From NCBI GenBank assembly GCA_937894795.1, contig CALCQV010000128.1:1-64000 (forward strand): a stretch of DNA of 64,000 nucleotides, written 5' to 3'. Of this stretch, positions 44,988 through 53,487 are shown in pieces. A model generated the notes under the pieces. It was not told where the DNA came from and ran no database searches. It saw only the letters and a program-made list of their open reading frames with translations. Source of the DNA: an uncultured Bacteroidales bacterium. Its GTDB lineage: Bacteria > Bacteroidota > Bacteroidia > Bacteroidales > Lentimicrobiaceae. Made by a program: the position numbers and the translations under genes. Each line of letters begins with the position of its first letter. Position 1 is the first letter of the stretch.

Positions 44988-46040
44988 ATGAAGAATATCT
45001 TGATCACCGGTGGCGCCGGTTTTATTGGATCGCATGTTGTGCGGTTGTTTGTTAAGAAATATCCCGAATATCACTGTGTGAATCTGGATAAGCTTACTTA
45101 TGCAGGTAATCTGGCAAATTTGAGTGATATAGAGAATTATCCTAACTATACCTTTATTAAAGGTGATATCACTGATGGCCCTTTTGTACAGAATTTGTTT
45201 TCTGAATGGGACTTTGATGGAGTAATACACCTTGCTGCTGAGTCACATGTTGATAGGTCAATCTCTAATCCAATGGAGTTCATCATGACCAATATTGTTG
45301 GCACGGTTAACTTGCTGAATGCATCATTGGCCACCTGGAAATCAAATTGTGACGGTAAGCGATTCTATCATATATCCACTGATGAGGTTTACGGGTCGTT
45401 GGGTGAAGAGGGTAAATTCCTTGAAACAACCCCTTATGACCCCCGTAGTCCATACTCAGCCAGTAAAGCAAGCAGTGATCATCTGGTAAGGGCCTATAGC
45501 CATACCTTTAGTTTGCCTGTAATTATTTCCAATTGTTCAAATAATTACGGACCTTACCAATTTCCTGAAAAACTGATACCACTATTTATCCATAATATCA
45601 GGAATAGGAAACCATTACCCGTGTATGGCAAAGGAGCAAACATACGCGACTGGTTATATGTAGAGGATCATGCAAAGGCTATCGATCTGCTTTTCCATAA
45701 CGGCAAATTAGGTGAGACATATAATATAGGCGGTAATAATGAGTGGAAAAATATTGACCTGATTCATAAGCTTTGTGATATCATGGACCAGAGGCTTAAC
45801 CGTCAAAAAGGGGAGTCAGCACAACTAATCACCTATGTTAAAGACCGTGCAGGTCACGACCTTCGTTATGCCATTGATGCTACCAAGATACATAATGAGT
45901 TGGGCTGGGAACCTACCGTTAAATTTACTGAAGGATTTGAAGCAACTGTTGACTGGTATCTCAGTAATGAAGAATGGCTTAATGCCGTGACTTCCGGTGA
46001 ATACCAGAAGTATTATGAACAACAGTATGTTAAACGTTAG
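44988..46040 (+). CDS. rfbB: dTDP-glucose 4,6-dehydratase
   Basis: A 350-residue enzyme turning dTDP-glucose into dTDP-4-keto-6-deoxyglucose, the entry to rhamnose and other deoxysugars. NAD motif ITGGAGFIG (6-14); active site T131-D132-E133 (HISTDEVYGS), Y156 and K160 (SPYSASK); NNYGPYQFPEKLIP and GANIRDWLYVEDHAKAI are specific for RmlB rather than GalE. The other rml genes are not in the window. It ends 11 bases before a strong bidirectional terminator. Confidence 0.97.
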   Translation: MKNILITGGAGFIGSHVVRLFVKKYPEYHCVNLDKLTYAGNLANLSDIENYPNYTFIKGDITDGPFVQNLFSEWDFDGVIHLAAESHVDRSISNPMEFIMTNIVGTVNLLNASLATWKSNCDGKRFYHISTDEVYGSLGEEGKFLETTPYDPRSPYSASKASSDHLVRAYSHTFSLPVIISNCSNNYGPYQFPEKLIPLFIHNIRNRKPLPVYGKGANIRDWLYVEDHAKAIDLLFHNGKLGETYNIGGNNEWKNIDLIHKLCDIMDQRLNRQKGESAQLITYVKDRAGHDLRYAIDATKIHNELGWEPTVKFTEGFEATVDWYLSNEEWLNAVTSGEYQKYYEQQYVKR

Positions 46041-46051
46041 CAAAGCCATTT

Positions 46052-46091
46052 AAATAAAAAGAGACGCAATCGAATGCGTCTCTTTTTATTT
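46052..46091. terminator. Bidirectional terminator between rfbB and fabD
   Basis: Perfect 17-base stem (46052-46068 with 46075-46091) around a 6-base loop. The GAGACGCA core has A-runs on one side and T-runs on the other, so it works on both strands for the convergent genes. Confidence 0.92.
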
Positions 46092-46124
46092 AATGTAAAT
46101 TCTTCCGGTTAATTCAATGTTATT

Positions 46125-47003
46125 TTACTCGGCACCTGAAGTCTCTGATTCGGGTGAAATTTTCTTAACCAAACCTTGAAGTACGGTTCCCGGACCTACT
46201 TCTACAAAGGATTTCGCTCCGTCAGCCACCATATTCTGAATAGTCTGTGTCCATCTTACCGGTGAAGTTAATTGCTTAACGAGATTCTCACGTATATCGG
46301 CCGGATTCGTGAAGGGTTTAGCTGATTCATTCTGATATACCGGGCAGATTGGGGTGTTGAAATTTGTATTATTTATGGCTTCAGCAAGTTCTACCCGTGC
46401 CGGTTCCATTAATGGGGAGTGAAAAGCGCCCCCCACTTTCAAAGGTAATGCCCTTTTAGCACCGGCGGCCTTCAATTTCTCACATGCTATCTCAATTCCA
46501 CTGATGGAACCTGAGATTACCAGCTGTCCCGGGCTATTGTAATTAGCAGGTACTACAATCTCATCTATTTCACTTAGTACTTCCTCAACCTTCTGGTCGT
46601 CAAGACCTAAGATTGCAGCCATGGTGCTCGGCTCCGCTTCGCAGGCTTTCTGCATAGCCATGGCACGGGCATAAACCAATTTCAAACCATCTTCGAACGA
46701 TAATGCTCCGGCAGCTACCAATGCTGAGAATTCACCCAACGAATGGCCGGCTGTCATATCTGGCTTGAATTGGTCACCTAAAGTCTTGGCCAGTATTACT
46801 GAATGTAGGAAAATGGCAGGTTGTGTTACCCTGGTTTGACGCAGGTCTTCATCAGTTCCTGAAAACATCAGATCAGTAATCCTGAAACCGAGTATTTCAT
46901 TAGCTCTTTCAAATAAAGCCTTTGCTTCGGCATTGTTTTCATATAGATTTTTACCCATTCCCACATATTGGGCACCCTGACCGGGGAAAATATATGCTTT
47001 CAT
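46125..47003 (-). CDS. fabD: Malonyl-CoA-acyl carrier protein transacylase
   Basis: A 292-residue enzyme that loads malonyl groups on ACP for fatty acid synthesis. FPGQGAQYVGMGKN at the N-terminus, the nucleophile S88 in GHSLGEFSAL, the Arg in YARAMAMQKA and the His in GGAFHSPLM complete the active site. The frame reaches 47030, but the -7 box at 47028-47035 shows that the ATG at 47003 is used. Here it stands alone, without fabH or fabF next to it. The C-terminal tail (SPESETSGAE) is acidic. Confidence 0.96.
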   Translation of the reverse strand: MKAYIFPGQGAQYVGMGKNLYENNAEAKALFERANEILGFRITDLMFSGTDEDLRQTRVTQPAIFLHSVILAKTLGDQFKPDMTAGHSLGEFSALVAAGALSFEDGLKLVYARAMAMQKACEAEPSTMAAILGLDDQKVEEVLSEIDEIVVPANYNSPGQLVISGSISGIEIACEKLKAAGAKRALPLKVGGAFHSPLMEPARVELAEAINNTNFNTPICPVYQNESAKPFTNPADIRENLVKQLTSPVRWTQTIQNMVADGAKSFVEVGPGTVLQGLVKKISPESETSGAE

Positions 47004-47027
47004 AAATAAGGATATAGTTTTAGGGCG

Positions 47028-47035
47028 CAAAGATA
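47028..47035 (-). promoter_or_regulatory. -7 promoter box of fabD
   Basis: TATCTTTG on the minus strand, exact consensus, 25 bases upstream of the ATG at 47003. Confidence 0.55.
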
Positions 47036-47094
47036 AGATTTTTGAGCTTTGGTATTAAATGGCTGTGATTGTGGTAAGGATTACCTTGGCCCGG

Positions 47095-48201
47095 TTATCT
47101 TTTCATCCAGTTTTCCCACACCTGCAAAGCAGCCTGTAAATTTGCCCGACCAAATCCTATTCTTACATGACTATTTCCATATTCGAACATCTCAGCAGGT
47201 ACCATCATAATACCTGTTTCCTCTACCAATCGTTGGGTATAATTGAGTGTTGATATTTCAATATTTAACTTGATAAATCCGGTTGAACCAGCCATTGGCT
47301 CGTTGTAATCAACTATTAAATCAGGATGCCTGTCAGCAAATGATGCAAATATGAGCTTATTACTTCGGATTTTTTCAAGATTTACCTCAATAAAACGCTC
47401 ACTGTTATTAAGGGCGATCATTGTCAGAATTTCTGACGCGGCACTGTTGCATATTGTAAAGTAATCTTTCAAAAGCTTCATCTTGTGGAGTAATTCCCTG
47501 TTATGGGTGGCTACCCATCCTATTCTCAGGCCTGCTAATCCAAATGATTTTGCCATGCCCCATAAACTGATGGCGTTGTCATACAGATCACATAATGAAT
47601 CATTGAGATTGACAGGATTGTGTACCAACTTGTGATACATTTCATCTGAAAAGAGCATTGTATTATGCTTTGATGCAACAGCAATAATTCTGTCAAGTTC
47701 ACCTTTTGTAGGGTAATATCCGGTTGGATTGTGGGGGAAGTTAACAATAATGAGCCGTGTTTTTTGGCTAACCAATTTGGCAAGATCATCAACATTAAAG
47801 ATGCCGTTGGCATCAGGCTCCCAATAGTGCAATCTGCATCCAATGTTTTTCGCAATTTGGTAAAGTGACTGGTAGGCAGGGCGCATACAAACCACTTCAT
47901 CTCCTTTTTGGAGACAAAGCTGCATTATAAAGTAATTTGCTTCTCCGGGTGATAACACAAAAACATCGTCTCTTCCTATGGTATTGTAATGCTTGGCAAT
48001 GGCTTCACGCAACAATGGGTGGCCAAGAGAATCTGTATATCCCAGAGTAAGATTATTCCATAACTCCATTTCCCCATGCTCAGCACATGATAGTACATAG
48101 TTCATTGAAAAGCCATCACAATCAGAGCTTGAAAGCAAGTACCTTACATTGAATTCGTATTTGGCAAAATATCTTTCCAGTTTAAAAGGTTCAAGTTCCA
48201 T
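47095..48201 (-). CDS. Class I/II PLP-dependent aminotransferase
   Basis: A 368-residue fold-type I enzyme. ATG at 48201 is preferred to a TTG two codons upstream. LGYTDSLGHPLLREAIA is the substrate loop, NFPHNPTGYYP the PLP-contacting Asn, FSDEMYH the Asp that pairs with the pyridine N, and the Schiff-base lysine lies in WGMAKSFGLAGLRIGW. The C-terminal Arg is in HVRIGFGR. It resembles MalY/PatB or capreomycidine-synthase-like enzymes by eye; the substrate is not predictable. It sits alone between fabD and the folE terminator. Confidence 0.9.
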   Translation of the reverse strand: MELEPFKLERYFAKYEFNVRYLLSSSDCDGFSMNYVLSCAEHGEMELWNNLTLGYTDSLGHPLLREAIAKHYNTIGRDDVFVLSPGEANYFIMQLCLQKGDEVVCMRPAYQSLYQIAKNIGCRLHYWEPDANGIFNVDDLAKLVSQKTRLIIVNFPHNPTGYYPTKGELDRIIAVASKHNTMLFSDEMYHKLVHNPVNLNDSLCDLYDNAISLWGMAKSFGLAGLRIGWVATHNRELLHKMKLLKDYFTICNSAASEILTMIALNNSERFIEVNLEKIRSNKLIFASFADRHPDLIVDYNEPMAGSTGFIKLNIEISTLNYTQRLVEETGIMMVPAEMFEYGNSHVRIGFGRANLQAALQVWENWMKR

Positions 48202-48273
48202 GGTCAATTATTTAAAAGGACTAATCACTGAATTTTCCATCAAAAAAGTACTGATGGAGCCGGTTATCACATT

Positions 48274-48306
48274 AAAAATAAAACCATGCCGGGTCAAACG
48301 GCATGG
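48274..48306 (-). terminator. Terminator of folE
   Basis: Stem CCATGCCG (48284-48291) with CGGCATGG (48299-48306), loop of 7 bases. On the minus strand it is followed by TTTTATTTTT (48283-48274), and lies 43 bases after the folE stop codon. Confidence 0.88.
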
Positions 48307-48348
48307 AAAAAGTGTCATTGAAAATAGTGAAAGAACACTACCTTATGT

Positions 48349-49020
48349 TTAATGCAACCTTGATCCTATTAGGTGTATGAACTCAGCCCTTGTTTTATCA
48401 ACCAGAAAAGCTCCTGTAAAGTCAGAAGTGGTTGTAACCGAATTTTGCTTCTGAATGCCACGCATACTCATACACATATGTTGAGCTTCAACAACCACAG
48501 CCACGCCAAGTGGTTTCAAAGTATTGTGGATGGCTTCTTTTATCTGGGTTGTGAGTCGTTCCTGAACCTGCAAGCGACGGGCAAAAGCATCCACAACACG
48601 GGGTATTTTGCTTAATCCAACTATATAACCATTAGGGATGTAGGCCACATGGGCTTTCCCAAAGAAAGGTATCATGTGATGCTCACACATGGAGTATATC
48701 TCAATATCTTTAACAATTACCATCTGCTTATAGTCTTCTTTAAACATAGCAGAGCGTAATATATCTTCGGGATTCAGATCATAACCATGAGTGAGGAATT
48801 GCATTGCCTTGGCAACACGCTCAGGTGTTTTGAGCAATCCTTCGCGGGTGGGATCTTCACCTATCAGTTTGAGTATTTCCTTATAATGATTGCTTAATTT
48901 CAACAAAGTCTTGCTGTTGTATGTATCTCGCCTGTGATATCCAATTTCAAGAGCATAATCATCCATCATGTTCTCCGTAACCATCTCGTTCAGACCTTCC
49001 TTTAATCCATCTTTTTCCAT
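48349..49020 (-). CDS. folE: GTP cyclohydrolase I
   Basis: A 223-residue enzyme opening GTP to dihydroneopterin triphosphate, the first step of folate (and queuosine) synthesis. Zinc ligands are C112 and H115 in MCEHHMIPF and C183 in EAQHMCMSMRG. GEDPTREGLLKTPERVAKA and SKIPRVVDAFARRLQVQERLT are the classic blocks. It lies 18 bases after queD on the same strand, so its product is available to both pathways from one transcript. Confidence 0.98.
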   Translation of the reverse strand: MEKDGLKEGLNEMVTENMMDDYALEIGYHRRDTYNSKTLLKLSNHYKEILKLIGEDPTREGLLKTPERVAKAMQFLTHGYDLNPEDILRSAMFKEDYKQMVIVKDIEIYSMCEHHMIPFFGKAHVAYIPNGYIVGLSKIPRVVDAFARRLQVQERLTTQIKEAIHNTLKPLGVAVVVEAQHMCMSMRGIQKQNSVTTTSDFTGAFLVDKTRAEFIHLIGSRLH

Positions 49021-49038
49021 GGTGATAGTCTTTTTTAT

Positions 49039-49452
49039 TTATGAACCATAATATTCAACATAATTCCTTTCCGTTTCATATAACCTTATACAATGCAGTT
49101 CAGCACCATGAGCCTTGATGGGTTCATCCAATACTTTCCAGATTTGTATGGCAATATTTTCTGCCGAAGGCAAGATGCCTTCCATAAAGTCAACTTCAAG
49201 ATTAAGATTTCTATGGTCAGCTTTATCAATAATTTTTTCGTTAATGATCTTGCTTAGTGTTTTAAGGTTAATCAGAAAACCGGTCTTAGGATTAACTTCA
49301 CCTTTAATGGTAACAAACAAGGAATAGTTATGGCCATGCCAGTTTGGATTTGAGCATTTGCCAAAAATCTCGAGGTTTTCTTCATCTGATAAACCATTCT
49401 GAAAAAGCCGGTGCGCCGCATTGAAATGTTCCTGGCGGGTAATATAAATCAT
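49039..49452 (-). CDS. queD: 6-carboxy-tetrahydropterin synthase (QueD/PTPS)
   Basis: A 137-residue zinc enzyme. Zinc ligands are H14 (FNAAHRL) and the two His of WHGHNYS. The catalytic Cys is in FGKCSNPNWHGH; DHRNLN and PSAENIAIQIW complete the PTPS fold; the Glu near the C-terminus (RLYETERNYVEYY) holds the pterin. It turns dihydroneopterin triphosphate into 6-carboxy-tetrahydropterin for queuosine. Pairing with folE supports this. A -7 box lies at 49480-49487. Confidence 0.95.
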   Translation of the reverse strand: MIYITRQEHFNAAHRLFQNGLSDEENLEIFGKCSNPNWHGHNYSLFVTIKGEVNPKTGFLINLKTLSKIINEKIIDKADHRNLNLEVDFMEGILPSAENIAIQIWKVLDEPIKAHGAELHCIRLYETERNYVEYYGS

Positions 49453-49479
49453 GATTCGTAATTTGTGCTAAAAGTACAA

Positions 49480-49487
49480 CAAAGATA
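49480..49487 (-). promoter_or_regulatory. -7 promoter box of the queD-folE operon
   Basis: TATCTTTG on the minus strand, exact consensus, 28 bases upstream of the queD ATG and just beyond the stop of the AtpI-like gene. Confidence 0.55.
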
Positions 49488-49507
49488 GGTGTAAGTTAAC
49501 GGATTTG

Positions 49508-49897
49508 TTATTTTACATTTTGTTTACCAGCCTTAATAAGGTGTACAACTTCAAATATGGTATAGATAACATAAAGCAGGAAGAAGCTGATGATAAAGTT
49601 TACGGCATCACTCAAATTGTTTAATGCATATAGAAAGAGTATTGCCAGGTATAACAATAACTTGAAGGTTGTATTACCAAGGTAGGCTTGTATAAATCTG
49701 TTTGGTGCGTTTTTAGTTCTTTTCTGAATATACATATATGAGACCAGTGTTGCAGCTGCATGGAAAATAAGTAGAAATGGGAGTGTAGGACTAACAACTT
49801 CCTTTGGTGCCAGCAGCATAAAAGCTACAATTGCTGCCCCTAATACTGCTGTTAATATGAGTAACCGGTTTAAAAACACACGTATTTCACTATTCAT
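49508..49897 (-). CDS. AtpI-like small membrane protein
   Basis: A 129-residue inner-membrane protein with four hydrophobic helices. The ATG at 49897 overlaps the end of the AtpZ-like gene by eight bases and gives MNSEIRVFLNRLLILTAVLG; a longer frame to 49960 is inside that gene. The pattern (PTLPFLLIFHAAATLVSYMYIQK, FIISFFLLYVIYTIFEVVHLIK) matches the small protein between AtpZ and AtpB in Bacteroidales ATP synthase operons, possibly an assembly factor for the c-ring or ion supply. Here atpB does not follow; queD does. Confidence 0.7.
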   Translation of the reverse strand: MNSEIRVFLNRLLILTAVLGAAIVAFMLLAPKEVVSPTLPFLLIFHAAATLVSYMYIQKRTKNAPNRFIQAYLGNTTFKLLLYLAILFLYALNNLSDAVNFIISFFLLYVIYTIFEVVHLIKAGKQNVK

Positions 49898-50066
49898 CTT
49901 CTTTTTTGTTAGGATTAAATTCTTTGATAAAAAGCCATATTGCCAGTAAGACTGACCCAAGGGATATAATTACAGTAAATATTGGGAAAGAGAGATTTAG
50001 CCATTGATCAATCTTGTACCCTCCCAGACTGCCGGCCGCAATTATGACAACCATTTGGACAGCCAT
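49890..50066 (-). CDS. AtpZ-like two-helix membrane protein
   Basis: From the only available ATG (50066) this is a 58-residue protein of two membrane helices (VQMVVIIAAGSLGGYKIDQWL and FPIFTVIISLGSVLLAIWLFI), ending NPNKKEDE, the AtpZ/AtpI family pattern. The frame stays open upstream and encodes KKPNGDQKNPFRPYVKYSG, which looks like the usual basic N-terminus of AtpZ. No ATG, GTG or TTG lies upstream before the TGA near 50160, so either an ATT/CTG/ATA codon (about 50144-50133) starts translation or the protein is short. Family members help load ions or assemble the ATP synthase ring. It overlaps the AtpI-like gene. Confidence 0.7.
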   Translation of the reverse strand: MAVQMVVIIAAGSLGGYKIDQWLNLSFPIFTVIISLGSVLLAIWLFIKEFNPNKKEDE

Positions 50067-50161
50067 ACCTGAGTATTTAACGTATGGCCTGAAAGGGTTC
50101 TTCTGATCCCCGTTTGGTTTCTTATTGTTTACTATGTTCAGAATCGTGCTGTTTAAAAGGA

Positions 50162-50551
50162 TTAATCAGCGGTTTGTTCTGCATAGGTTTTTATACTATC
50201 AGCAGTGGTGCCATCCATTTTGCAGGTTCCTGTAAATCGCGCACCCGGTTCTATGGATAGCTTATTGATGATAATATCACCTGAAATAACTGCCGTGGCC
50301 TTTAAGGAGAGCAACTCCTTTACTCTGATTATTCCATTTACCTTACCCTCAATATCAGCATTGATACAATTGATCTCACCCTCAACATTTCCTGTTGATC
50401 CCAGAATAACTTTTCCACCTGCTGTTACTGTTCCATTAAGAGTTCCGTCAATCCGTATGTTCCCGTTCGACTCGATGTCACCTGTTATCATTGTACCTGA
50501 TTGTATCAGGTTTGCTGATGGAGGTGCTTCCGGTATATTATTTTTGGCCAT
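50162..50551 (-). CDS. Bactofilin (polymer-forming cytoskeletal protein)
   Basis: A 129-residue protein with a short disordered N-terminus (NNIPEAPPSANLI) and a beta-helix core (GTMITGDIESNGNIRIDGTLNGTVTAGGKVILGSTGNVEGEI, DIEGKVNGIIRVKELLSLKATAVISGDI, LSIEPGARFTGTC). Bactofilins form filaments without nucleotide and shape the envelope or place enzymes. It follows the PorW-like gene by 26 bases and is followed by the AtpZ-like gene, the order seen before ATP synthase genes in related organisms. Confidence 0.95.
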   Translation of the reverse strand: MAKNNIPEAPPSANLIQSGTMITGDIESNGNIRIDGTLNGTVTAGGKVILGSTGNVEGEINCINADIEGKVNGIIRVKELLSLKATAVISGDIIINKLSIEPGARFTGTCKMDGTTADSIKTYAEQTAD

Positions 50552-50577
50552 AATGTATAGTATGTTGGTTGAACTGT

Positions 50578-53238
50578 CTACTGCTTATAATTTTTTTCAA
50601 AGAAATGAAGGTAAGGAGGAACCTTCTTCTCCCTGAAGAAGATTGGGTAATTGGTTGCTGATATCACAAATTGGTCGTATGATCCTTCAGCCATTCCTGA
50701 AAAGATATAGCTGTCAGAGCTAATGTGTTTAAAGAATTTCATAGCATCTTCACTGTTGGTAAAGCTGCTTACAGTAATCATTTGTTTATTGCCTTCCATC
50801 ACCACACTATTGACCTGCAGATTCTTAAGGTTATAATTCTTGCTGTTGAAGTCGTTAATTCTAACCTTGGCTCCATTTACATTTACTGTTGTTCCATCAA
50901 CAATAATAACATAGAAATGGGAAGCGGCAGGATCCAATGAATACATAGAAATATCAACAGGTGTCCCTGCCTGTTTATCAACATCCTCTATAATAGGATT
51001 TCCTGCAATATCCGTTCTCGTCTGCTTGCCCAACAGTATATTTGCGTAAGGGGCAACAGAAGAGGTGGGATAGTTTTGTACCAGTTGTGCCAGTTCCACC
51101 TTCATTGTATCGGTATTTACTGTTTTACCGATGGCTAAAGCCCTGAGGTATGCAAATTGAGGTATCAATTCATGCCCCGCATAGTTGTTTATGGCATCAT
51201 TGCTATAAATGACCACTGTTCTGTATAGTTCATCACGGAATGCCTGATAGGTCTCTTCATAAAGGGTTTTCACCCTGTTGCTCGCTGCCTCTAGTTCTGC
51301 TTTATAGTCAGGATCAATGAGTATCTTGGCATAATCACTGTCAGGATATTTACTGATAATCAAGTTTTGATGAGCCATCATTTCTGATGAATCACCCTGA
51401 TCTCTGTTAATGCGGTAAAGATGGTAATGGGCCTGGAGACAGCTGGAATCTTCAGGAAATCTGTTCACCAGTTCCGTAAAGGTCTCTTCGGCTTCAGGCA
51501 TATCATAAAGTTCTTCAAGATAAATGATACCAGAATTGAATAAAGCTCCGGCAATGAGTTGGTTGCTTTGTTCCATTTTCTCAGGTGTTGTTGGCAGTGC
51601 AGCCAGATACGTTTGCGGGCTTCTGTAATCAACGCTACCACCACGGCCCTTTCCATCAACTGATAGGGAATCACCTTCCAGTGTTTCATCAGCCAATTGA
51701 TCCCAGTTTACAACCCTCTTGTTGCTGAGTCGCCAGTTGTCTTCCAGTCGCCGTCTTCCCCATTTTCTGGTAAATTCACTAAACCCCATTCCAATAGCTG
51801 CCGGGTTGTAAAAATACCAACCGCCACCTCCTATATCAGTTTGTCCTTCCATGTCTGACACTCTCTTGCCTCCTAAAGCAATGCCGGCCTCCATGGCCAG
51901 GCGTTCTTCTTCAGCTTTTTGCGCAGCCTCTTCTTCACGTTTTACGAATTCAGCAATTGCCTTGTCAATTATAGCCATCCGTTCTTTTTCAGGCATATTG
52001 GCAAGATTTTGCAAACTGTCCTCTACATGTATGATGTTCAGGTTTTCAACCAAACGGGTAATTATCTCTGTGCGGGAGCTTATTTTATCGTAATCGGGAA
52101 ATTCTTTCGGCAAATAATTTAGTGCCGTGTCATAATATAGTTGTGCAAAAGCATATTGCTGATTTTTGAAGTATATGTCGGCTAGTTTCAAGGATGATGC
52201 CGATTTCTGGAAATCATTGTTAACACTTGTAGCCACGGACTTGCGTAAGTATTTAATCCCCAGGGTGTCGTTCTTCTGTTTAAGTGCAATGTCGGCAAGA
52301 GCGAAGTATATCTGATCCTGAAAGTCCTCATTTCTTTCTTCTTTCAGCATCTTTTGAAGTACTTTAACTATTGCATTCCGGTCGCTGCGTCCTGCATCAT
52401 ATACACGGGCAAGATTAATTCGCGAATTAAAGGCCATCTCAAAGGATGGAGTGCCTTTGATGGCAAGAGTATAATATTCGGTTGCCTGGCTGTCTTTTCC
52501 TTCAAGCTGATATATCTGGCCAAGAATAAAATTTAACCTTGTTTTGAACTTTGATCCAGATTGCAGAGGCATGCCGGCTTCAATTTTATCACGTGCCTGG
52601 GCATATTTACCTTGTTCAATATACATATCGGCATAGGCAATAGGCAATGCTTTTCTTACACTCCATGGAAGGAGTACTGTTTTTGATTCATCTGTAAGCT
52701 GATCAAACAAAGCCATAGCCTTTTCATATTGCTTCATTTTATGAAAAGTGCGCCCGGTCCATAGAATGGCATCATACTTCACTGATTCATTAGGGTACTT
52801 TGCAGTGACAAATTCAAATGCACGGCGTGCGGCATTGTAATCCTGTTTGTAAAAGTTGGCCTTTCCTATCATCATATAGCTATACATCACCCACTTGACA
52901 TATTCTTTGTCGTTGAAGTACATGGAGTGTCGCTGTATTACCTTTGATGCCTTTTCAATAGCCCTGTCCATATTTGGATTGATAGTCTGGGCAACGTTTT
53001 CAGAACCATAATTATAAATAGGAAGTACCGAAATATAATTGTCCTTGGCTGATTTGCTGATTTCAAAAATCCCTTCTTTCAGACTCTCATTGCCATTCCA
53101 ATAGGCATTATAGTGGGCATTAAGGTTGTGATATACCCTGCGGGTAAATGTATTTTTCTTGGTGGAGCATGCCGATACTACTACTGACAAAATTGCCAGT
53201 AGTGTAATTGTGCGGATCAAACGGTAATAAGCAGCCAA
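50578..53238 (-). CDS. porW: Type IX secretion lipoprotein PorW/SprE
   Basis: An approximately 886-residue TPR lipoprotein. After a hydrophobic signal comes the lipobox VVSAC with STKKNTFTRRVYHNLNAHYNAYWNGNESLKEGI, the hallmark start of SprE/PorW. Many tetratricopeptide motifs follow (FYKQDYNAARRAFEFV, GQIYQLEGKDSQATEYYTLAI and others), then a Glu/Ala-rich linker and a C-terminal alpha/beta domain. PorW links outer-membrane Sov-type parts to the PorK/N ring. No ATG is in reach: TTG at 53286 lies in the -7 box, so TTG at 53238 (or 53220) is the start. Confidence 0.9.
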   Translation of the reverse strand: MAAYYRLIRTITLLAILSVVVSACSTKKNTFTRRVYHNLNAHYNAYWNGNESLKEGIFEISKSAKDNYISVLPIYNYGSENVAQTINPNMDRAIEKASKVIQRHSMYFNDKEYVKWVMYSYMMIGKANFYKQDYNAARRAFEFVTAKYPNESVKYDAILWTGRTFHKMKQYEKAMALFDQLTDESKTVLLPWSVRKALPIAYADMYIEQGKYAQARDKIEAGMPLQSGSKFKTRLNFILGQIYQLEGKDSQATEYYTLAIKGTPSFEMAFNSRINLARVYDAGRSDRNAIVKVLQKMLKEERNEDFQDQIYFALADIALKQKNDTLGIKYLRKSVATSVNNDFQKSASSLKLADIYFKNQQYAFAQLYYDTALNYLPKEFPDYDKISSRTEIITRLVENLNIIHVEDSLQNLANMPEKERMAIIDKAIAEFVKREEEAAQKAEEERLAMEAGIALGGKRVSDMEGQTDIGGGGWYFYNPAAIGMGFSEFTRKWGRRRLEDNWRLSNKRVVNWDQLADETLEGDSLSVDGKGRGGSVDYRSPQTYLAALPTTPEKMEQSNQLIAGALFNSGIIYLEELYDMPEAEETFTELVNRFPEDSSCLQAHYHLYRINRDQGDSSEMMAHQNLIISKYPDSDYAKILIDPDYKAELEAASNRVKTLYEETYQAFRDELYRTVVIYSNDAINNYAGHELIPQFAYLRALAIGKTVNTDTMKVELAQLVQNYPTSSVAPYANILLGKQTRTDIAGNPIIEDVDKQAGTPVDISMYSLDPAASHFYVIIVDGTTVNVNGAKVRINDFNSKNYNLKNLQVNSVVMEGNKQMITVSSFTNSEDAMKFFKHISSDSYIFSGMAEGSYDQFVISATNYPIFFREKKVPPYLHFFEKNYKQ

Positions 53239-53283
53239 TGATTCTGATGATTTACGATTTCCTACCTTATAACTGTTAATTTG

Positions 53284-53291
53284 CAAAAATA
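53284..53291 (-). promoter_or_regulatory. -7 promoter box of the porW-bactofilin operon
   Basis: TATTTTTG on the minus strand fits TAnnTTTG. It overlaps the most upstream TTG, so translation must begin downstream at 53238 or 53220. Confidence 0.45.
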
Positions 53292-53392
53292 TTTTATTTT
53301 TCCGAAAAGAGAGTGTAAAGATAAGAATTATGAGTCAGTTAACACGAATCTTTGGTTTCATTGACACTTATACTCTATAAATGAAGTATTAG

Positions 53393-53400
53393 TATCTTTG
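53393..53400 (+). promoter_or_regulatory. -7 promoter box of the P-type ATPase gene
   Basis: TATCTTTG, exact consensus, 87 bases before the ATG at 53488. No good -33 element at the proper spacing. Confidence 0.5.
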
Positions 53401-53487
53401 AAACCTGTTTTTCTAAAAATCGTTTAAGATGTCATTTGCTTTCATTTTAGCATTGCAGTAAAGTAATCTATTCATAATTCGCAGAAT

